Source of the DNA: Proteiniphilum sp. UBA4084
GTDB taxonomy: Bacteria; Bacteroidota; Bacteroidia; Bacteroidales; Dysgonomonadaceae
NCBI GenBank assembly: GCA_002383605.1
Contig: DFYK01000027.1
Span: 1-30,854 of the forward strand
Direction of reading: 5' to 3'
DNA: 30,854 nt
Below are positions 7,911 through 17,639 of this stretch, in pieces. Each line of letters begins with the position of its first letter. The first letter of the stretch is position 1. The position numbers and the translations under genes were made by a program. Under the pieces are notes generated by a model. That model had not been told where the DNA came from. It did not search any database and worked only from the letters and a program-made list of their open reading frames with translations.

Positions 7911-9590
7911 ATGAAAAAAATTATATATCCCCTGTTAATCATCGCTGTCACACTCTTTACGGCTTGTAACGAGGATCTGCTCGATATTCCACAAAAAGGT
8001 GTGATCGGTATCGACTCGTTCTACCAGACCGATGAGGATGCAGAATCTGCACTGGTCAATCTGTATGGAGACTTCATCACTAACATCGGAGGCAACGATG
8101 GAATCTATGTTCCCTACAACATCATCTTCAACTACTGTGCAGATAATGTGCTCGCAGCTGGAGAATTTTACGGGGACAATGATCAATTCGCTAGCATCAA
8201 TGAATTTCGTTTCGATTCACAGAGTTCTGTGGTATATCAGTTGTACAGACGACTCTATTTCGTGATTTATCATTCCAATTTGGTCATAGATAATTTTGAA
8301 TATGGCGAAAGCGCCGTCAAAGACCGCTGTATTTCTGAGGCAAGAGTGATCCGCGCATGGTGTCACATGGTGGCTGCCCTGGCATGGGGTACCCCTCCCC
8401 TTGTCGATCATCTGCTCGCCCCTGAAGATAAACCGTCAAACTTCGAAGGTACGCACGAGGAATTGCTCAAGTGGTGTGCGAAAGAATGTGCCGAATCGGT
8501 ATCCTATCTCGACGAGCGGAAAAGCACCACAGATAAGGATGGTGCGGTAAAAGTTACCAAGGGCTTTGCCTGGACGGTACAGGGAAAGGCATTACTCAAT
8601 GCAGGTGACTATGCCGGCGCAAAGACAGCACTCAAGAACGTGATCTCTTCAGGCAAGTATGAACTGGTACCGGGAGAAGAATTTGGTAACCTCTTTCACC
8701 TCTCCGGCGATGGCAACGAAGAAAAGGTATTCGAGCTGAACCTGATCAACAATGCCAGCATCGGTGACTGGAGCGGAAAAATTCAACGTTCTACCTGGAT
8801 GGAAATGAACCTCTGGGGATGGAGATCCTCCCGTCTGGCTGCTTCTCCCACGATGCAGGCTGACCAGGGATGGGGTGGTCTGGCTGTGGAAGAGACTTTC
8901 GCAAACGAGTTCGCTGCGAACGATGGAGATTCTTATCGCCGCAAAGCGACCATCATCTCGTATGAAGAGTTCCTCACCGAGTTGGAATGGCCCAGCGACG
9001 GGGGAGACGTCAACAGCATGACCAAAGCACAGAAGCTCGCTGATCCGAACAGGGGCATTGTCAATCCCGACGGCCTTTATGGACAAAGCAACTACCTGCA
9101 GCGAAAACACATCGTAGCCAAAGAAGACCGTTCTACCAACTGGTATCGTTTCAACAACTTCATCATCACACGCTATGCCGATGTATTGCTGATGTATGCC
9201 GAAGCTTGTGCGCAGACCAACGACAACGACGGACTGCAGTATCTCCGCATGGTACAGCAACGTGCTGGATCGGCCTATATAAGCTCCACACTCACACTCG
9301 CAGATGTAAAGAAAGAAAGAAATTACGAGCTGTGGATGGAAGGATCGCGCTGGGTCGATATGAAACGATGGGGAGAATTTGAGAAAGTAAAGAAAGCAGG
9401 CACGCACATTCCTTCATTGAAAGATGCCTTTATCAATGACGGAGAGGCCGCTCACAGAGGCTATCTCACCTACTCTGAGCCCAATGCAGGGAAACAGGTC
9501 GGTTTCAAGACAGGCAAACACGAATGGTTCCCTTATCCTTACAATGTAATCTCCATTAATCCTAACCTGATTCAAAATCCGGGTTGGTAA
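7911..9590 (+). CDS. SusD-like surface glycan-binding lipoprotein (first pair)
   Basis: Cell-surface glycan-binding lid of the preceding SusC-like transporter. The 559-residue precursor has a lipoprotein signal with lipobox LFTAC (C19), followed by N-E-D; the acidic residues just after the Cys fit the Bacteroidota surface-export signal. The N-terminal helical repeats (YQTDEDAESALVNLYGDF), the SusD motif ARVIRAWCHMVAAL, RYADVLLMYAEACAQ, and ELWMEGSRWVDMKRWG are all present, and the protein ends in the family signature IQNPGW. It lies 17 bases after susC and 50 bases before the esterase gene, in an apparent three-gene operon. The ligand is inferred to be a xylan fragment. Confidence 0.95.
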   Translation: MKKIIYPLLIIAVTLFTACNEDLLDIPQKGVIGIDSFYQTDEDAESALVNLYGDFITNIGGNDGIYVPYNIIFNYCADNVLAAGEFYGDNDQFASINEFRFDSQSSVVYQLYRRLYFVIYHSNLVIDNFEYGESAVKDRCISEARVIRAWCHMVAALAWGTPPLVDHLLAPEDKPSNFEGTHEELLKWCAKECAESVSYLDERKSTTDKDGAVKVTKGFAWTVQGKALLNAGDYAGAKTALKNVISSGKYELVPGEEFGNLFHLSGDGNEEKVFELNLINNASIGDWSGKIQRSTWMEMNLWGWRSSRLAASPTMQADQGWGGLAVEETFANEFAANDGDSYRRKATIISYEEFLTELEWPSDGGDVNSMTKAQKLADPNRGIVNPDGLYGQSNYLQRKHIVAKEDRSTNWYRFNNFIITRYADVLLMYAEACAQTNDNDGLQYLRMVQQRAGSAYISSTLTLADVKKERNYELWMEGSRWVDMKRWGEFEKVKKAGTHIPSLKDAFINDGEAAHRGYLTYSEPNAGKQVGFKTGKHEWFPYPYNVISINPNLIQNPGW

Positions 9591-9598
9591 AGATGTAG

Positions 9599-10849
<1,251 letters not shown>

Positions 10850-10880
10850 ATAAAAAAGAATTTTTCCCTGTTTCATTCGC

Positions 10881-10915
10881 CTCCCGTAACCGATTCTTAG
10901 AAAAAGTTACGGGAG
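10881..10915 (+). terminator. Perfect 10-bp stem hairpin after the esterase gene
   Basis: CTCCCGTAAC (10881-10890) and GTTACGGGAG (10906-10915) are perfect complements around a 15-base A-rich loop, followed by TTTACCTTTATT. It lies 31 bases after the esterase stop codon, and is a good candidate for the intrinsic terminator of the first operon, although the T-run is interrupted. Confidence 0.75.
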
Positions 10916-11141
10916 TTTACCTTTATTGGCTATTCAAATTCGGAGACCTCTTTATCAATAATTTAAATAAAATACACTGAAATTAATATCTAAATAAAGG
11001 AGAAAAATATCCATTTTAGGGATGTTAACTAAATATAAATGTAGTTCATTTGTATTATGCAAGGCAACAGAATTCACCCGTTCAGTTGGTAAAGAATACC
11101 ACCGTCCGATTCAATAATTTAAAAATTACATGAAACGAGCA

Positions 11142-11156
11142 TGATAATCATTATCA
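11142..11156. promoter_or_regulatory. Perfect 7-1-7 inverted repeat identical to a Fur-box core
   Basis: TGATAAT-C-ATTATCA is a perfect inverted repeat around one central base, and exactly fits the TGATAATnATTATCA form known for Fur-family sites. It ends 62 bases upstream of the GH10 ATG at 11219 and lies upstream of the candidate -7 box. The match is seen directly; binding by Fur, or by another dimeric regulator, is inference. Confidence 0.5.
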
Positions 11157-11189
11157 GACAAGTACATGATTAAAGCGAGTTCCATACGA

Positions 11190-11197
11190 TACATTTG
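11190..11197 (+). promoter_or_regulatory. Candidate -7 element for the GH10 gene
   Basis: TACATTTG fits the Bacteroidota -7 consensus TAnnTTTG and lies 21 bases before the ATG at 11219, which would leave a leader of only about 15 bases. No clear TTTG is seen 19-21 bases upstream. Confidence 0.4.
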
Positions 11198-11218
11198 AAA
11201 ATAAATAATTTTAATCGT

Positions 11219-12337
11219 ATGAAAAAAATGAAAATTGCATTATTCCTTTCCGCTGCCCTGACCATTGCGGCCTGTGGCAGCAGTCCGGTAGAAAAAGAGC
11301 CTACCCTGAAAGATGCACTGGGGGAGAAATTTCTTGTTGGCGTAGCGCTGAACACGCGCCAGGCGTCAGGTAATGACACTGCTTCTACCCGCATCGTGAA
11401 AGAGCATTTCAATGCCATTGTGGCCGAGAACTGCATGAAAAGTGCAGAAATCCATCCCGAGGAGGACCGGTATAACTTTACCCAGGCCGATGAGTTCGTA
11501 CAGTTTGGAGTGGACAATAATCTGACAATAACAGGACATTGTTTGATTTGGCATTCGCAATTGCCTTCCTGGTTTTGTGTGGACGTAAACGGAGAAAACG
11601 TAACTCCGGAAATCCTGAAGGAAAGAATGAAAGAACACATCTATACCGTGGTTGGACGCTACAAAGGAGTCATCAAAGGATGGGATGTGGTGAACGAGGC
11701 AATCTTGGAGGATGGTTCCTATCGAAAAAGTAAGTTCTATGAAATTCTGGGAGAAGAATTCATTCCCCTCGCTTTTCAGTATGCACACGAAGCAGACCCG
11801 GAGGCGGAACTCTATTACAACGATTACAATGAGTGGTATCCCGAAAAAAGGAAAACCGTTGTCAAACTGATCAATACAATCAAAGAACGCGGACTCCGCA
11901 TCGACGGCATTGGCATGCAGGGTCACATAGGGATGACCAATCCTTCCATCGAAACCTATCAGGAGACAATCGACGACTATGCGAACGCTGGCGTAAAGGT
12001 GTTGATTACCGAACTCGATATGAGTGTGCTACCTGAACCCCGACGCATGGGTGGCGCCAACCTGGCGGACCGGGAAGCTTACAGGAAAGAAATTGATCCC
12101 TACACAGATGGATTGCCTGAGGATGTCTCGTTGACATGGAACAACAGAATGAAGGAACTGTTCGATCTCTTTATTAAAAATAGCGATCATATCCTGCGGG
12201 TGACCATGTGGGGTGTCAGCGATGGTGATTCATGGAAAAATAATTTCCCTGTCAGGGGACGCACCGACTATCCCTTGCTATTCGATCGGAACTACCAACC
12301 CAAGGAGGTGGTAAAACAACTGATTCAACAGGAATAA
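11219..12337 (+). CDS. GH10 endo-beta-1,4-xylanase, single-domain lipoprotein
   Basis: Cleaves internal beta-1,4-xylosidic bonds with retention. The chosen start is ATG 11219, because MKKMKIALFLSAALTIAAC then forms a normal lipoprotein signal (lipobox IAAC, C19); the TTG start at 11195 would overlap the putative promoter and add a polar extension. The 372-residue protein is one (beta/alpha)8 barrel: NAIVAENCMKSAEIHPEE at the N-terminal side, GHCLIWHSQLPSWF, acid/base E160 in WDVVNEAI and nucleophile E265 in ITELDM. Length is normal for a single-domain GH10. After the Cys comes GSSPVE with no adjacent acidic pair, so a periplasm-facing location is plausible. It stands alone between two control regions and is probably a single-gene unit. 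In comparable loci a short GH10 shortens imported xylo-oligosaccharides. Confidence 0.95.
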   Translation: MKKMKIALFLSAALTIAACGSSPVEKEPTLKDALGEKFLVGVALNTRQASGNDTASTRIVKEHFNAIVAENCMKSAEIHPEEDRYNFTQADEFVQFGVDNNLTITGHCLIWHSQLPSWFCVDVNGENVTPEILKERMKEHIYTVVGRYKGVIKGWDVVNEAILEDGSYRKSKFYEILGEEFIPLAFQYAHEADPEAELYYNDYNEWYPEKRKTVVKLINTIKERGLRIDGIGMQGHIGMTNPSIETYQETIDDYANAGVKVLITELDMSVLPEPRRMGGANLADREAYRKEIDPYTDGLPEDVSLTWNNRMKELFDLFIKNSDHILRVTMWGVSDGDSWKNNFPVRGRTDYPLLFDRNYQPKEVVKQLIQQE

Positions 12338-12606
12338 GTTTATCAATCAAACGAATAGAAAATTTTTATACAAAAACAATGTGTACGTACACAAAGAATA
12401 TAAACAACGAATTCACCACAAATTGTCTAATAGAGGAGATAAATTACTTAAAATGGGGTGAATGCAGTTGTAAAGATTGTTAATTTTATCCACTTAAAAA
12501 AATATAATTATGCCAATAACTTAAAAAAGTAGAGCGTTTTACAGCTGTATCACTAAAAACGAGGATACATCAAAAGAGTATTTGTTTAATCTAATCAAAT
12601 CAGAGA
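12338..12606 (+). promoter_or_regulatory. Control region before the xusA-like operon
   Basis: A 269-base AT-rich region without a gene. It contains a perfect 14-bp palindrome (12380-12393) and three ACTTAAAA octamers (12446-12453, 12492-12499, 12519-12526). I found no exact TAnnTTTG box; TAATTTTA at 12481-12488 is the nearest. The promoter for the 13-kb downstream operon should lie here, but I cannot place it. Confidence 0.55.
12380..12393. promoter_or_regulatory. Perfect 14-bp palindrome, possible operator
   Basis: TGTGTACGTACACA reads identically on both strands. It lies 42 bases after the GH10 stop codon and about 210 bases before the xusA ATG. It has no loop and no T-run, so an operator is more likely than a terminator. 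The cognate regulator is unknown. Confidence 0.35.
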
Positions 12607-15600
12607 ATGAAAATAAAAATTTCAAATTCATTAAAAGGAATATGTTTTGCATTGCTATGCACATTTTCCTTATCCGTTTTCGCTCAGAACATTACCGTCA
12701 GGGGTAGTGTGTCTGACGCATCCGGTGAGCCCCTGATCGGCGTGACCGTACAGGTGAAAGGCGAATCTACCGGCACTGTCACCGATATGGATGGCCGGTT
12801 TGCCCTGTTCAATGTTCCTGCGAACGCAACATTACTTGTCACTTACGTGGGTATGCAACCACAGTCCATTATCCTGAATGGAAGGACAACCCTGTCGATT
12901 ACCATGGTCGAAGACACGGAAATATTGGAAGAAGTGGTTGTAGTGGGTTTCGGACAGCAGAAAAAAGAGAGTGTGGTGGGCGCCATCGCACAAACCAACA
13001 GCAAAGTGCTAGAACGCACCGGAGGGGTAACCAGCCTCGGACAGGCTCTTACCGGCAACCTTCCTGGCGTGGTCACCATGACCACCACCGGAAAACCTGG
13101 TGAAGAAGATCCTGAAATCACCATCCGTGGCGTCAGCTCATGGAATGGAAGTGCGCCACTGATTCTGGTGGATGGCGTGGAACGTCCGATGAGTGGCATT
13201 GACATCAACTCAGTGGCAACCATTTCGGTATTGAAGGATGCGTCTGCCACTGCCGTATTCGGTGTGCGCGGCGCCAACGGGGTCATCCTGATCACCACCA
13301 AGCGTGGGGAAGAGGGAAAAGCCAACGTGGACATCAACGTGAGTACCACCATGAAAACCTACTCCAAACTGCCGGATCTGATGGACTCTTACGATGCCCT
13401 GATGCTGCGCAATCAGGTCATCGAGAATGAGTTGGGATATGCTCCCAGCCAGTGGGTCAACTACAAACCACAGGACATCATCAACAAATACCGCTACCCA
13501 GCCAACCTGGAAGAGTTTGAACGTTATCCCAACGTAGACTGGGTGGACGAATTGCTGAAAGATGTGGCTACTTCCTACAATGCAAACGTCAATGTATCTG
13601 GAGGTACCCGCTTCGTGAAATATTTTGCCAGTCTGGACTATGCCCATGAAGGAGATATCTACAAGACCTTCGATAACAACCGTGGTTACAAGACCGGTTT
13701 CGGATACGACCGTATCAACGTGAGAAGTAACATGGACTTCTCACTGACCAAATCAACTACGCTCCGGGTGAATCTCTCCGGATCGCATGCTGTTTCGAAG
13801 GGGACAAACTACAATGCTTATGAAAACCTGGTCTGGTCGGCATTCTACGGCATTGCCCCTGATATGTTCCGTCCCAAATACAGCGACGGATCCTTTGGTT
13901 ACTACCACCCCAACCCTTCGCAGGCCACCACTAACTCAATGGAAGACCTCAGTGTAAACGGCGTGGGCTATACCACCAACGACCGCCTTTATACGGACTT
14001 CACGCTGGAGCAGGATCTGGGATTCATTCTGAAAGGTCTCTCTCTCCAGGGAAGACTGGCATTCGATAATAGTTTTCAGGAATTGAACCGGGGAATCGAT
14101 GACACCAACGACTGGGAAGACAACCCCCACAAATGGATTGATCCCGAAACCGGGCAAGTGTTCACTGATGTGACTGTCGACGGAAACAACAAATTTGACT
14201 ACCAGAACAACATCGCCTGGATGACCGGTGCCGGATCAGTGAACAACGGTGCTACCTACCGCAGGCTCAACTATACCGGTCAGCTTAACTACACCAACAC
14301 CTTTGGTGACCACACAGTAGGGGCCATGGGCAACTTCAGCCGGGAGCAGTATGCAACCGGAAGCCAGTTACCTTTCTATCGGGAGAACTGGGTTTTCCGT
14401 ACCACCTACGATTATGCCAGACGCTATATGCTGGAATACAATGGAGCTTACAACGGTTCGGAGAAATTCTCACCCGATTACCGATTTGCTTTCTTCCAGT
14501 CGGGAGCACTCGGGTGGATGCTTTCGGAAGAACCTCTAATCAAGAGTCTTGATCTGAAATGGCTTGACATGTTCAAGCTCAGGGCATCCTATGGTCAGAT
14601 CGGAGATGACAACATCGGCGGGCGCTGGCTCTACATGGACTCCTGGGGATACGGCGGTGCATTCAACCAGGCACTCACCGGCATCAACCCCAATAAGAGT
14701 CCCTATCAGTGGTATTATGAGTCGCAGGTAGGCAATCCCAACGTGCACTGGGAGGTAGCCACTAAATTGGACGTAGCTGCTGACTACGCCTTGTTAGGCG
14801 GTGTGATCTCGGGATCGGTCGATTTCTTCAAGGAAAACAGATCCAACATCCTGCTCGACGGCGGTCGTCGTTCCGTACCCTCCTACTTCGGGACAACTGC
14901 ACCGACAGCCAACCTGGGAGAAGTGGAGACCAGCGGCTACGAACTTGAGTTGCGCTGGAACAAAGCATTGAATAGTGACTGGCGCCTCTGGGGAAATGTG
15001 TTCTATACCCATGCCGAGAACAAAGTTATCGAAGCCGATGATCCGCTGTTGAAACCGGAATACCAGAAAGCAGCCAACAAGGCCATTGGCCAGACATACG
15101 CGCATGTGGATTATGGATATTACAACAACTGGGATGAACTCTACGGTTCTACCGGTCACGATGAATCGGACGATGCCCGTATCCCCGGCAACTATATCAT
15201 TCTCGACTATGATGCCGACGGGATCATTTCTACCTTCGACAATATCCCTTACGGATTCACCGGAGTGCCCCAAAACACAGTCAACACCCAGTTTGGTGTC
15301 GACTACAAGGGATGGAGTGCCTTCGTTCAGTTCTATGGAGTGAACAATGTAACCCGCTATGTAGGTCTCCAAAGTTTGGGAGGTATCAAAAACACTGCCT
15401 TCCACGAAGGCACCTACTGGTCGAAGGACAATACAGATGCCGATGTGCCACTTCCAAGATGGGGAACCATTCCCAGCGGTTTCACCAACGGCACACGTTT
15501 CCTCTACGACGGATCCTACATTCGTCTGAAATATGCGGAAGTCTCCTACACATTCAGCAAAGAGGATTGGCTGAAAAAAGTGGGATTGAACAGCCTGAAG

Positions 15601-15729
15601 GTGTTTGCGAACGGCAACAACCTGTTTTTGTGGACCAATATGCCGGATGACCGGGAATCAAATACTGGTGGGTATTCCGCCTATCCGACACAGAAGCGTT
15701 TTAATTTAGGATTGAGAATCTCGTTATAA
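12607..15729 (+). CDS. xusA: SusC-like TonB-dependent transporter, XusA-like
   Basis: Outer-membrane importer for xylo-oligosaccharides, working with the next SusD-like protein. The 1040-residue protein has a signal peptide (cleavage near FA26-Q27), a CarboxypepD_reg-like domain at about residues 30-103 (RGSVSDASGEPLIGVTV), a TonB-box-like segment EEVVVVGFGQ at about 108-117, a plug (IRGVSSWNGSAPLILVDGVERP; VLKDASATAVFGVRGANGVILITTKRG) and a full barrel. A DYDADGIISTFD loop late in the barrel looks calcium-binding. It is the first gene of a cluster whose order (SusC-SusD-SusC-SusD-DUF1735 lipoprotein-GH10 with inserted CBMs) is that described for the Prevotella/Bacteroides xylan core xusABCDE-xyn10C. 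The symbol rests on that order and architecture, not on an alignment. Confidence 0.92.
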   Translation: MKIKISNSLKGICFALLCTFSLSVFAQNITVRGSVSDASGEPLIGVTVQVKGESTGTVTDMDGRFALFNVPANATLLVTYVGMQPQSIILNGRTTLSITMVEDTEILEEVVVVGFGQQKKESVVGAIAQTNSKVLERTGGVTSLGQALTGNLPGVVTMTTTGKPGEEDPEITIRGVSSWNGSAPLILVDGVERPMSGIDINSVATISVLKDASATAVFGVRGANGVILITTKRGEEGKANVDINVSTTMKTYSKLPDLMDSYDALMLRNQVIENELGYAPSQWVNYKPQDIINKYRYPANLEEFERYPNVDWVDELLKDVATSYNANVNVSGGTRFVKYFASLDYAHEGDIYKTFDNNRGYKTGFGYDRINVRSNMDFSLTKSTTLRVNLSGSHAVSKGTNYNAYENLVWSAFYGIAPDMFRPKYSDGSFGYYHPNPSQATTNSMEDLSVNGVGYTTNDRLYTDFTLEQDLGFILKGLSLQGRLAFDNSFQELNRGIDDTNDWEDNPHKWIDPETGQVFTDVTVDGNNKFDYQNNIAWMTGAGSVNNGATYRRLNYTGQLNYTNTFGDHTVGAMGNFSREQYATGSQLPFYRENWVFRTTYDYARRYMLEYNGAYNGSEKFSPDYRFAFFQSGALGWMLSEEPLIKSLDLKWLDMFKLRASYGQIGDDNIGGRWLYMDSWGYGGAFNQALTGINPNKSPYQWYYESQVGNPNVHWEVATKLDVAADYALLGGVISGSVDFFKENRSNILLDGGRRSVPSYFGTTAPTANLGEVETSGYELELRWNKALNSDWRLWGNVFYTHAENKVIEADDPLLKPEYQKAANKAIGQTYAHVDYGYYNNWDELYGSTGHDESDDARIPGNYIILDYDADGIISTFDNIPYGFTGVPQNTVNTQFGVDYKGWSAFVQFYGVNNVTRYVGLQSLGGIKNTAFHEGTYWSKDNTDADVPLPRWGTIPSGFTNGTRFLYDGSYIRLKYAEVSYTFSKEDWLKKVGLNSLKVFANGNNLFLWTNMPDDRESNTGGYSAYPTQKRFNLGLRISL

Positions 15730-15737
15730 CCATTCAT

Positions 15738-17612
15738 ATGATGAAGACAAAAATAAAATATTACCTATATGCACTGGCAATCACTCTTCTGCTGGGTGTT
15801 GCTTCATGCACTGAATATCTGGACAGGGCACCCGACTCGGTAATTGCACCGGACGATGCTTACAAAAATTTCAAAAATTTTCAGGGATTCGTGGAAAGGA
15901 TGTATCATCTCACACCCGACCTGGCCAAACACTACTGGGTTAGCTCATTCAACTGGGGGGAAGATGAAGTTGTAACCATCGGTAACGGTGAGTATCTGAT
16001 GGGATTCAGTATCGACAGGGGTAATTACCGCGACTACATCGGTAATGGAACCTCCTTCCTGGATCGCAACTGGAGCCCGGAAGGTGACCGCTTTCGGAAA
16101 TCAGTGTGGGGCGGATCATGGTACGGCATCCGTGTCGCCAATATGGGACTGCAGGCGATTGCCGATGGGAAAATGACCGACGCCAGTCAGGAAGAGAAAA
16201 ATCTGGTAACCGGGCAACTCTATTTCATGCGTGGTTGGTTCTACTTCCAGCTCACCCAGTATTGGGGAGGTCTTCCCTATATCGACACCGTATTACCCAG
16301 TGATGAGCCCCTCACCCTTCCACGTGAGAGATATAAGGAAAATGCAGAGAAGATGGCGGCCGACTTCCAGAAAGCTGCTGAACTGCTGCCTATTGACTGG
16401 GATGACACAGAGGTAGGTCGCCGCACTGCAGGGAATAACCATCTGCGTGCAAATAAGATATGGGCACTTTCCATGTTGGGAAAAACTTATCTCTATGCCG
16501 GCAGCCCACTGATGGCCAATGGCATCAACGGCCCTCGCACCTATGATGCGGAGATGTGCAAGAAAGCTGCCGACGCCTTCGGGCAGGTGTTGAGCCTGGT
16601 GGAAAGCGGACAGACACAATATGCACTGGTTGACTTTGAAGACTACTCTTCTCTCTTCTATACCATGCAGCAAAACTGGCTGATGCCGGGCGGTACCGAA
16701 GCAATTGTACGAAGTCCAACCTACGGCCCTGACTCCTACTGGCGTCAGATGAACTCTTACCAGCCTTCTCCGATGGCCAATGGTGATGGTATCGTACTGG
16801 CTCCTGCTGCCAACTATGTAAACTACTTTGGAATGGCAAATGGTTTACCGCTCAATGACCCTGAATCGGGCTTTGACCCCACTCACCCCTGGAAAGGCCG
16901 TGATCCCCGTTTCTACAACGACATCATTTACGATGGCGTAAAAGTAGTTGCCGGAACAATTACCAACCCGACAGACGAAGTGTGGCGCTATGCCAATCTC
17001 TACAACGGTGGAAACTACGTGAGTGACCCCCGCACCGTGAGTAGAACCGGTTACCTGAATTATAAGTTCATACCGATCGGTGCCAACAAATGGGACAACA
17101 CCTACGGATACAGCTACTCCACCCACTTCCATCTGACCTGGGTACGCCTGGCAGATGTATACCTTATGTATGCCGAAGCTGCTGCACAGGGATATGTATC
17201 TCCGACAGGGAAAGCTTCCAACTTCTCCAAGAATGCGGTGGAAGCGTTGAATCGCATCCGTGAGCGTGCCGGGGTTGACCCTCTGGCAGATAAGTATGCA
17301 AGCAACCTGGAAGGGTTCATGAGCGAGCTGAGACGGGAAAGAGCCGTTGAGCTGGCATTTGAAGGACATCGTTTCAATGACTTGCGACGCTGGCTCCTGC
17401 TTACAGAGTACCCTTACAACATCAAAACCAGACAACATTTTGACAGGGCATCCGAGCTGGATCCAAAAGCAGATCCGAAAGAAAATGCTGTCCTTAACTG
17501 GGATGAAGAGGTTATTCAGACACGTAACCTCACCAGTAAGCACTACTGGCTCCCCTTCAATACAGATGATGTCAGCATGTATCCGGAGTTTTACCAGAAT
17601 CCCGGTTGGTAA
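15738..17612 (+). CDS. xusB: SusD-like surface xylan-binding lipoprotein, XusB-like
   Basis: Surface glycan-binding partner of the XusA-like transporter. The 624-residue precursor has lipobox GVASC (C24) followed by T-E. SusD family marks include an N-terminal helical domain (YKNFKNFQGFVERMYHL), GQLYFMRGWFYFQLTQYWGGLPY, RLADVYLMYAEAAAQGY, RRERAVELAFEGHRFNDLRRW and the C-terminal YQNPGW. It starts 8 bases after xusA stops, indicating one transcript; an adjacent second ATG at 15741 is an equally possible start. At 624 residues it is somewhat longer than the first SusD of the window. Xylan as the ligand is inferred from cluster identity. Confidence 0.92.
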   Translation: MMKTKIKYYLYALAITLLLGVASCTEYLDRAPDSVIAPDDAYKNFKNFQGFVERMYHLTPDLAKHYWVSSFNWGEDEVVTIGNGEYLMGFSIDRGNYRDYIGNGTSFLDRNWSPEGDRFRKSVWGGSWYGIRVANMGLQAIADGKMTDASQEEKNLVTGQLYFMRGWFYFQLTQYWGGLPYIDTVLPSDEPLTLPRERYKENAEKMAADFQKAAELLPIDWDDTEVGRRTAGNNHLRANKIWALSMLGKTYLYAGSPLMANGINGPRTYDAEMCKKAADAFGQVLSLVESGQTQYALVDFEDYSSLFYTMQQNWLMPGGTEAIVRSPTYGPDSYWRQMNSYQPSPMANGDGIVLAPAANYVNYFGMANGLPLNDPESGFDPTHPWKGRDPRFYNDIIYDGVKVVAGTITNPTDEVWRYANLYNGGNYVSDPRTVSRTGYLNYKFIPIGANKWDNTYGYSYSTHFHLTWVRLADVYLMYAEAAAQGYVSPTGKASNFSKNAVEALNRIRERAGVDPLADKYASNLEGFMSELRRERAVELAFEGHRFNDLRRWLLLTEYPYNIKTRQHFDRASELDPKADPKENAVLNWDEEVIQTRNLTSKHYWLPFNTDDVSMYPEFYQNPGW

Positions 17613-17639
17613 CAAACTGAAAATTTAAATAGGACTAAA

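Larger units (their letters stand above)
10850..11218 (+). promoter_or_regulatory. Intergenic control region before the GH10 gene
   Basis: A 369-base region that separates the esterase operon from the GH10 gene. It holds a perfect terminator hairpin (10881-10915), an AT-rich middle with no recognisable content, a perfect Fur-type 7-1-7 inverted repeat (11142-11156) and a TACATTTG -7-like box (11190-11197). The longest ATG-initiated frame I noticed, at 11057, has only 11 codons. A tRNA D-loop-like string at 11081-11094 has no matching stems. Confidence 0.7.

Noticed and set aside
8649..9407. 252-codon minus-strand ORF inside the first SusD gene
   Set aside because: It is a shadow of a clear SusD coding frame; its Cys/His/Phe-rich composition shows no domain.
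11081..11115. tRNA-like string (D-loop-like TTCAGTTGGTAAAG, then a T-loop-like GTCCGATTCAA)
   Set aside because: The two parts are only about 20 bases apart, there is no anticodon arm and no acceptor stem; at most a decayed fragment, most likely chance.
11195..11218. TTG start for the GH10 gene
   Set aside because: It adds polar residues before the lipoprotein signal and lies within the candidate -7 box; ATG 11219 is a better start.
12587..12594. TATTTG-containing string before xusA as a -7 box
   Set aside because: The two-base spacing of TAnnTTTG is missing, and it lies very close to the ATG at 12607.
16845..17615. 256-codon minus-strand ORF inside the xusB-like gene
   Set aside because: Antisense shadow of conserved SusD motifs; no family resemblance.
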